Of a stretch of DNA of 64,000 nt, positions 58,268 to 64,000 are shown piece by piece; within the stretch, counting starts at the first letter, position 1; each line of letters begins with the position of its first letter. A program made the position numbers and the translations under genes. Origin of the DNA: Dipteris shenzhenensis. Taxonomy: Eukaryota > Polypodiophyta > Polypodiopsida > Gleicheniales. Location: NCBI GenBank assembly GCA_047967505.1, contig CM106539.1. The stretch is one strand, 5' to 3'. The notes beneath the pieces are model-generated. The model saw nothing but the letters and a program-made list of their open reading frames with translations. It did not search any database and was not told where the DNA came from.

Positions 58268-59690
58268 TTGATTGCAAAAGGGAAAAGGCAAGGAAGAATG
58301 TTTACTTTAGATGCAAGCATGCCAGAACTAAAGGCTGCCATGTTTACCCATGGTACAGGTGTTGTCTCTGATTTGGAAATTTCGCACAAACGGATTGGTC
58401 ATATTAATATTCAGAAGCTGAAAAATATGCAGCATAAAGGCATTGTTGTTGGCTTGCCAAAGTTCAAGTATACTGCTTTAGAGCATGTTTGTCCTACATG
58501 CAAGTTTGGAAAACAATCAAGGTTGCCATTCACTAAGCATATGCGGGAAAGTAATAGACCCTTGCAGTTGATTCACACTGATGTCTAGGGTCTAGCTTAG
58601 ACTACCTCGATGGGAGGTTCATCATATTATGTCACATTTATTGATGATTTCAGCTGGTATACATGGCTGTATTTTTTGAAACATAAGGATGAGGTCCTGC
58701 CTGCCTTTAAGCATTTCAAGGAACATGTTGAAAAAGAGTTTGGGTCATATATCACATGCTTGAGATCGGATAATGGAGGTTAATATTTGTCAAATGAATT
58801 TGATGACTTCTTGGCCTATCATGGGATTAGACGGGAGCTTACATCCCCATATACACCACAGGAGAATGAAGTGGCTGAATGTAAGAATGGGGTGATTGGT
58901 TCGTGTGGTAGAGCCATGATGAATGAAAAGTACTTACCTGATTATTATTGGGCAGAAGCACTTGCAACTGCAGTGTATGTACTGAATCGCACTCCTACTA
59001 CTGGCATTCATATGCTCACACCATTTGAGAAATTGTATCGATAGAAGCTTGATGTCAGTCATTTAAAAGTGTTTGGTAGTTTGGCATATGTGCATATACC
59101 AGATGAAAAGAGATGGAAGTTGGATCCTAAAGTTGAAAGATGTGTGTTTATTGGCTATGCACAGAACCGGAAGGGTTACAAATGCTACAACCCATCGACC
59201 AAGAAGACTATGGTGAGTCGGGATGTTGTTTTTGATGAGCTAGAATCTTGGTATGGCAAGCAGAAAGTGGCTGTTCCTAATGATGCATCTGCAGGTCATG
59301 CATATGATAAAAATCAGCAAATTAGTACATCCATATCTGGGCCTACATCTACTGGTTCTACTACAGTGAATCCTTGGTCTGTAGGTTACGCAATTCCACT
59401 AACACTTCTATGTCAGTGAGGGGGAGAGATAAAGGGAAAGCCAAGGTTGTTGAGGTGCTTTTGCAAGCTGAGAATGATGTCCCTGGGCCATCAAATTATG
59501 GCTATGATTTGTCATGTAGTGATAGTTTGGATAGTGAGCTGGGTATACCATCTGTGTCTACACCTAGAGTCAAGGGAAGCAAGTACATTACTCCTCATGA
59601 ATGAGGAGAGTCAGGCACTCTAGTGAGAAGGTCACAAAGAGTCAGGTATCCTATTGATAGGTTAACTTATAGTGGTTATGCTACTCGGCA
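58268..59690 (+). pseudogene. pol: copia family A integrase
   Basis: The HHCC part ISHKRIGHINIQKLKNM...CPTCKFGKQSRLPF is followed by the DDE core: LIHTDV (first Asp, about 58580), CLRSDNGG (second, about 58770) and QENEVAECKNG (Glu, about 58865). The C-terminal part is VFGSLAYVHIPDEKRWKLDP, FIGYAQNRKGYKCYNP. Stops fall at 58586-58588, near 58600, 58783 and 59042-59044. The match ends at RRSQRVRYPIDRLTYSGYAT (59620-59690), just before RT. Confidence 0.85.
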
Positions 59691-59739
59691 TTATGCATAT
59701 ATGACAACAACATATTCCTCAACAACTTCAGAATCAGCA

Positions 59740-59890
59740 AAGAGGAAATCATTCCAATCGAGGAAGATTCCAAGGACGAGGGAATGCATCCACCAACATG
59801 TCAAACATCCAGTGCAACTATTGTCACAAGTTTGGACACTATGAAAGAGATTGCCCACAAGAAGTAGTACGACCAAGGCAGTCAATCTAG
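59740..59890 (+). pseudogene. gag: copia family B gag zinc knuckle
   Basis: In the shifted frame QRGNHSNRGRFQGRGN leads to CNYCHKFGHYERDC (CX2CX4HX4C). The same text, with CNYSHNFGHYERDC, is in the minus-strand copy near 48800. It begins only about 50 bp after the family A integrase tail. Confidence 0.85.
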
Positions 59891-60031
59891 TAGCAATCGA
59901 GCGAATTTCCACGGCACAGGAAATCATTGTGGTGGACATTCTAGTCACAGTCATTTTGCAAATGAACATGGGAATATGTTTCTTGCAAGCGAGGAACTGC
60001 AGCACACTGATACAGTGTACCTAGACAATGT

Positions 60032-60470
60032 GTGTACCTAGACACTGACTACAATCCCAAAGAGGATTTCAGCTATCAAGTCGACCAAGCGGAACAGGAT
60101 CCTTGGTACATCAACAGCGATGCATCATCTCACATGACAAATCATCAAGAATGGTTCACAAAGATGAAACCATTAGAAGGTCAGAAAAATGTCATCTACA
60201 CAACAGACAATACACCAAATCTAGTTCAAGGGACAGGTGTTATCCCTATGAACAACTTCACTGGTACGAAAGGATTGGTGAAAGATGTGCTCTATGTTCC
60301 GAAGCTTAGCAAGAACCTCTTGTCAATAGGTCAAATGACGGAACACAACTACAAAGTCATCTTTGATGGAGATGAATGCACTATCAGAGACATCCAAAAG
60401 ATGTCAGCTAGGAGAAAAAAGTGTCAAGGAAGGATGCTTGTACAACATGCTAGCTACAGTACCAAATAAG
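60032..60470 (+). pseudogene. pol: copia family B protease region, active site lost
   Basis: PWYINSDASSHMTNHQEWF aligns with the usual WYxDSGASSHMT; the catalytic Asp is Asn and the Gly is Asp. LVKDVLYVPKLSKNLLSIGQ follows. The frame is otherwise open for 145 residues. Confidence 0.85.
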
Positions 60471-60499
60471 CATGCCATGTCAGCTCATCCGCAATAAAA

Positions 60500-61385
60500 G
60501 CCACTATCTGGCAAATGGCACAAGAGATATGGTCATGTCAATTTCAAGTACTTGTTGGATCTCAGGAATCAAAATATGGCAATTGGGATTCCGAAGCTAC
60601 AATTTCATGGAAAAGTTTGCGAAGCATGGTGCTTCGGCAAACAAAAGTGAACCAACTTTCTTAGAAGTACCTCTCGTGCACGAGGTATTCTTGACTTGAT
60701 TCATACAGATGGGGTTATGCCCAGACCCGCGGCATCAGTGGTTCACTTTACTACTTGACCTTCATCGACAACTATAGTAGATATTGTTGGGTCTACTTTC
60801 TGAAAGAGAAATCTGAAGTCTTTTCTAGATTTCAAGAATTCAAAGCCATGGTAGAAAACTAGATAGGCAGAAAGATCAAAGTCATGAGATCAGATAGAGG
60901 AGGTGAATACATGTCTTCAGCATTCATGAACTTTTGCAGAAATCACGGCATTTAAAGACAATTCACATGTGCAGATACTCCTCAGCAAAATGCAAGAGCT
61001 GAAAGGAAGAATGGGACTTTAGCAGGACAGTGCTAGAGCAATGCTTAGTAAGAAGCATCTTCCGAATCAGTATTGGGCATAAGCAATAGTCACTACGAAC
61101 TATTTGCTTAATTGGCTTTCTACCAAACCGATACAAGGTATAACTCCTTATGAAGCATTCACTGGACACAAGCCACACATTGGGCATCTCTGCATATTTG
61201 GTTGCATAGCATATGCCCACATACATCATTATCATCGTAGGAAATTGGATGCGAAGTCACGCAAATGCATCATGGTTGGCTACAGTGAAGAAAGCAAAGC
61301 ATACAAATTGTATGATCCCATCAACCGCAAGGTCATTATATCCAGAGATGTAATCTTTGATGAGGAATCCGATTGGAAAACCTAA
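60500..61385 (+). pseudogene. pol: copia family B integrase
   Basis: In broken frames: KRYGHVNFKYLLDLRNQN and KVCEA (gag-pre-integrase, 60515-60630), LIHTDGVMP (first Asp, about 60697), a core around 60880-61020, then frame 61104-61385 with NWLSTKPIQGITPYEAFTGH and DAKSRKCIMVGYSEESKAYK. Numerous stops. Confidence 0.8.
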
Positions 61386-61453
61386 AATACATAGGAGATA
61401 GACGCATCGATTTCAGATTCATCTACAAAAAAGGTTAATGAAGAAGAGAAAAA

Positions 61454-62560
61454 TTGCTAGCAACACCCCAAGCAGAGCGAAAGCAGCTCAGACGGTCTAC
61501 TAGGGAAAGTAGACCACCAACCAAATTGCATTATGCTCAGAAAGGCAAAGCAATTCAGGTGGAAACCACCAACTATGCTCTTATGACTACCATCATGGCT
61601 ACAAAAGAGCCAGTGTACTTCGAAGACGCAGTAGACAAGCCAGAATGGCAAACTGCTATGAATGAAGAAATGGATGCTTTGTATAAGAATAATACTTGGG
61701 AATTATGCGACCTTCCACTAGAAAAGAAGGCCATAGCAAACAAATGGGTATACAAAGTGAAATACAATCTAGATGGCAGTATTCAAAGATACAAAGCCAC
61801 ACTAGTTGCAAAAGGATTTGCACAGCAATATGGTTAGTACTATGATGAGACTTATGCTCTAGTAGCAAATATGGATTCCATATAGTTCTTAATATCACTA
61901 ACGACACTTAGCAGATGGAATGTGTATCAGCTCGATGTCAAGAATGCATTTTTCAATGGTACCTAGACGAGGAAGTCTACATGCAACAACCAGCAGGTTA
62001 TGTTGAACCAGGAAAGGAGAATAAGGTTTGCCATCTCAAGAAGAGTCTACGGCTTAAAGCAAGTACCCAGAAGTTGATACAGTAGAATCGACAAGTATTT
62101 TGTTGATCTGGGATACATGAAGTCCAATGCAGATCATACTCTCTACTACAAAGTTCAAGGGGAAGACATTACTATTGCACTTTTGTACATAGATGATCTA
62201 ATTGTGACAAGAAGCAAGGATAGCTTCATCAGAAAACTAAAACAAGACTATCTGCAGAGTTTGACATGAAAGATCTTGGACTTATGCACTACTGTCTTGG
62301 AATTGAGTTCTGGAGAGATTCAGATAGCACATTTATGAGTTAGCTCAAGTATGTTGATAGTCTCTTGAAGAAGTTTCATATGGCAGATTGCAAGATTGCA
62401 GCCACTCCCATGGAACAGAGTTTGAAACTGACTAAAGATTCAGAAAATCCTACAGTCAATGACAGGTACTACAGGTAGCTCATTAGATCTCTTATATATC
62501 TGACTATCACACGGCCAAATATTTGTTACGCAGTAAGCTCGCTTGCATAGTGTATGGTGG
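61454..62560 (+). pseudogene. pol: copia family B reverse transcriptase
   Basis: 61454-61837 gives EEMDALYKNNTWELCDLPLE and IANKWVYKVKYNLDGSIQRY. Later frames give QLDVKNAFFNG (about 61930), VYGLKQVPRS and IALLYIDDLIVTRSK with YIDD at about 62185-62196. At least six stops or shifts. It is the same family as the minus-strand RT at 46.96-47.76 kb. Confidence 0.85.
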
Positions 62561-62593
62561 CAATAGTCTCACTGGAATGCAGCCAAAAGAGTC

Positions 62594-63133
62594 TTGAGAT
62601 ATATCAGAGGTACAAGACAGCTTGGGATAGAATACAGAGGAAGTCATCCATGGTTGCATGGATACTGTGACAGTGACTATGCCAAAGATCATCAGACCAA
62701 GAGATCGACACAGCGATATGCATTTTTCCTTGGTCAAGGTGCTATATCATGGTTGTCAAACAAACAACCAACTGTTTCTTTGTCTTCGACTGAAGCAAAA
62801 TATAGAGCACTCACTACAGGTGCATGTGATGCTATATGGCTCAGAAGACTATTGTCAAAAACAGATTACTTTGATGAGTCAAAGCCAACAACAATATACT
62901 GTGATAATCAATTGGCTCAAGCATTAGCCAAGAATCTAGTATATCACTCTAGGACAAAGCACATTGATGTCAGAGAGCACTTCATTAGAGGTGACATCAC
63001 ACTACAACATTGTGATAGCAAAGAGAATGTTGCAAACATCTTTACCAAACCACTCGGTCAAGAGCTTTTCGAGAAACACCAATTAGCTCTTGGTTTGACA
63101 CAGAGGAAGGACATTCCCATTAAAGGGGTGTGA
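62594..63133 (+). pseudogene. pol: copia family B RNase H, frame intact
   Basis: A 179-residue uninterrupted frame contains GYCDSDYAKD, SLSSTEAKYRAL and IYCDNQLAQALAKN, the D-E-D catalytic residues of copia RNase H, then HIDVREHFIRGD and ANIFTKPLG. It ends 88 bp before the 3' LTR. The domain is intact but has lost its upstream fusion partner to stops. Confidence 0.88.
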
Positions 63134-63212
63134 TGGAATGTAATGTTCCGTCCTTCTTCGATTCCCCAGAATCATCATCTTGAGGGAAGGCCTACTTCAT
63201 GATGTTGATCTT

Positions 63213-63221
63213 GAGGAAAGG
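63213..63221 (+). other. polypurine tract
   Basis: GAGGAAAGG directly before the 3' LTR. Confidence 0.75.
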
Positions 63222-63483
63222 TGTTGAGAGTTCACGCTCAACATCATGTGATCACGTGTGCATAGCACCATCATGTGATCATATGTGCATAGCACTAACC
63301 CAATAAAGTGCTATAAAGGAAAGGGTTAGATTCCCTAACCCTAACCCTAACCCTAAATGGGTTTGTATGTATTCTATTTTTTTCAACTAATCTAGTGTAC
63401 AGTTAGTCATTTGTGGTGTGCTCTCTAGCTATGCCCTCTCTCCTCATCCCACTCTTCTCCTCTCCCCTCTTCATATTTTGTCA
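63222..63483 (+). repeat. 3' LTR of composite element
   Basis: 262 bp, same ends and TATAAAGG (63312-63319) as the 5' copy, with one more CCCTAA unit (63333-63357). It is followed by AAGAC (63484-63488), the target-site copy. Confidence 0.92.
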
Positions 63484-64000
63484 AAGACCGCACTAATGCA
63501 TAAATTTTCTCATGCTGGATCAAAGGTGGTGATAACTAGATCCAAGGGTGGTACAATGCAGCATAACTGAGCTGATGCTAGAATGTCATGAAGACTAATG
63601 TGCTGATTTGTACTGCTCATGGAAATTGTGTCCAAGGTATGCTCTGTGTCAGAGGTGAAAGCATCAATGATGGATATTGGAATGGAATCACCTGAAGAGT
63701 TGAATGAATTGTGGCATGTATCTCTGCATGCTACAAAAGTTTTGAGTGCACTCATATTCAAGGACTTACCTGCTAAATAACTTCATGATCACTAATGGAC
63801 TCTTGCTGAGTATATGCATCTGATGTGACAATAGATGGAGTCGGATCCATGCATGAAGATGATGGCTGTGCATCATAAGAATCAGACTCTGCTGATGTAG
63901 ATGAGACAGCAGCCTATCTTCTGGGTTTCATTCCCAAAGGCGAAGGATGACCCACACCTTAAGAGGGGGAAATGCGGGTTATATATAGGATCATAAGTTG
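63484..64000. other. right flank, no gene recognised
   Basis: The minus-strand frame 63510-63761 is Ser/Thr/His-rich without domain features. Nothing further supported. Confidence 0.35.

Larger units (their letters stand above)
54255..63483 (+). mobile_element. composite copia LTR retrotransposon, 9.2 kb, LTR to LTR
   Basis: Matching LTRs (54255-54511 and 63222-63483) start TGTTGAGAG and end TTTTGTCA. A primer binding site TGGTATCAGAGC follows the 5' LTR and a purine tract GAGGAAAGG precedes the 3' LTR. Flanks AAAAC and AAGAC form a 5 bp target duplication with one mismatch. The interior joins a leader, a CCACATCA-rich stretch, a 5' portion of copia family A (about 56370-59700) and family B from the gag zinc knuckle onward (59740-63133). 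No complete frame remains, so it is non-autonomous. Confidence 0.9.

Overview
The window looks like nuclear DNA of a land plant with a large, repeat-rich genome. Evidence: a plant-type DUF1685 gene with a GT-AG intron, a PLS-type pentatricopeptide (PPR) fragment, plant-type Ty1/copia, Ty3/gypsy and L1-like LINE remains, long microsatellites and many fold-back repeats. The style (PPR fragment, DDE-like family with DFAENY and SDGCGGQFK motifs) would suit a seed-free plant such as a fern, but that is an inference I cannot test here. Only one gene looks intact and host-like: the two-exon DUF1685 gene on the minus strand at 28047-29126.

Layout. 1-1.7 kb: the gag part of a copia element and a probable 3' LTR. 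1.7-7.0 kb: decayed fragments, including a pseudogene of the NIF/FCP1-like HAD phosphatase family (5173-5923), degenerate TGCTTTG-rich repeats and a 5 x 53 bp tandem repeat. 7.75-12.4 kb: six tandem units of about 705-830 bp, each a 388 bp near-perfect hairpin plus a microsatellite. 13-19 kb: further fold-back elements, TGCTTTG-type repeats in both orientations and a short fragment of the DDE-like family. 20.1-22.5 kb: an unrecognised decayed coding region and an LTR-like promoter. 25.3-27.65 kb: a decayed LINE. 28.0-29.2 kb: the DUF1685 gene. 29.2-33.5 kb: nothing recognised.

33.6-44.5 kb is the most interesting part. A decayed coding block (36.2-41.2 kb) carries a proline-rich N-terminus, a Cys-rich module, a DDE-like nuclease core and a separate coiled-coil/RING-H2 protein with its own intron. 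Short palindrome clusters lie on both sides of it (TACCTCGATCGAGGTA at 35.76-35.99 and 43.57-44.21 kb; GCATAGCTC/GAGCTATGC palindromes at 33.64-33.92 and 44.35-44.45 kb). A perfect 25 bp inverted repeat is 9.7 kb apart (34504 and 44264). I read this as a candidate large DNA transposon whose ends are built from palindrome arrays.

44.5-64 kb is retrotransposon territory: a PPR pseudogene, the 3' end of a Ty3/gypsy pol, two head-to-head truncated copia copies, and a composite LTR element (54255-63483). The composite has about 98% identical LTRs, a tRNA-Met-type primer binding site and a near-matching 5 bp target duplication. Its interior fuses pieces of two different copia families and is full of stop codons, which suggests it moved while already defective, using another element's proteins.
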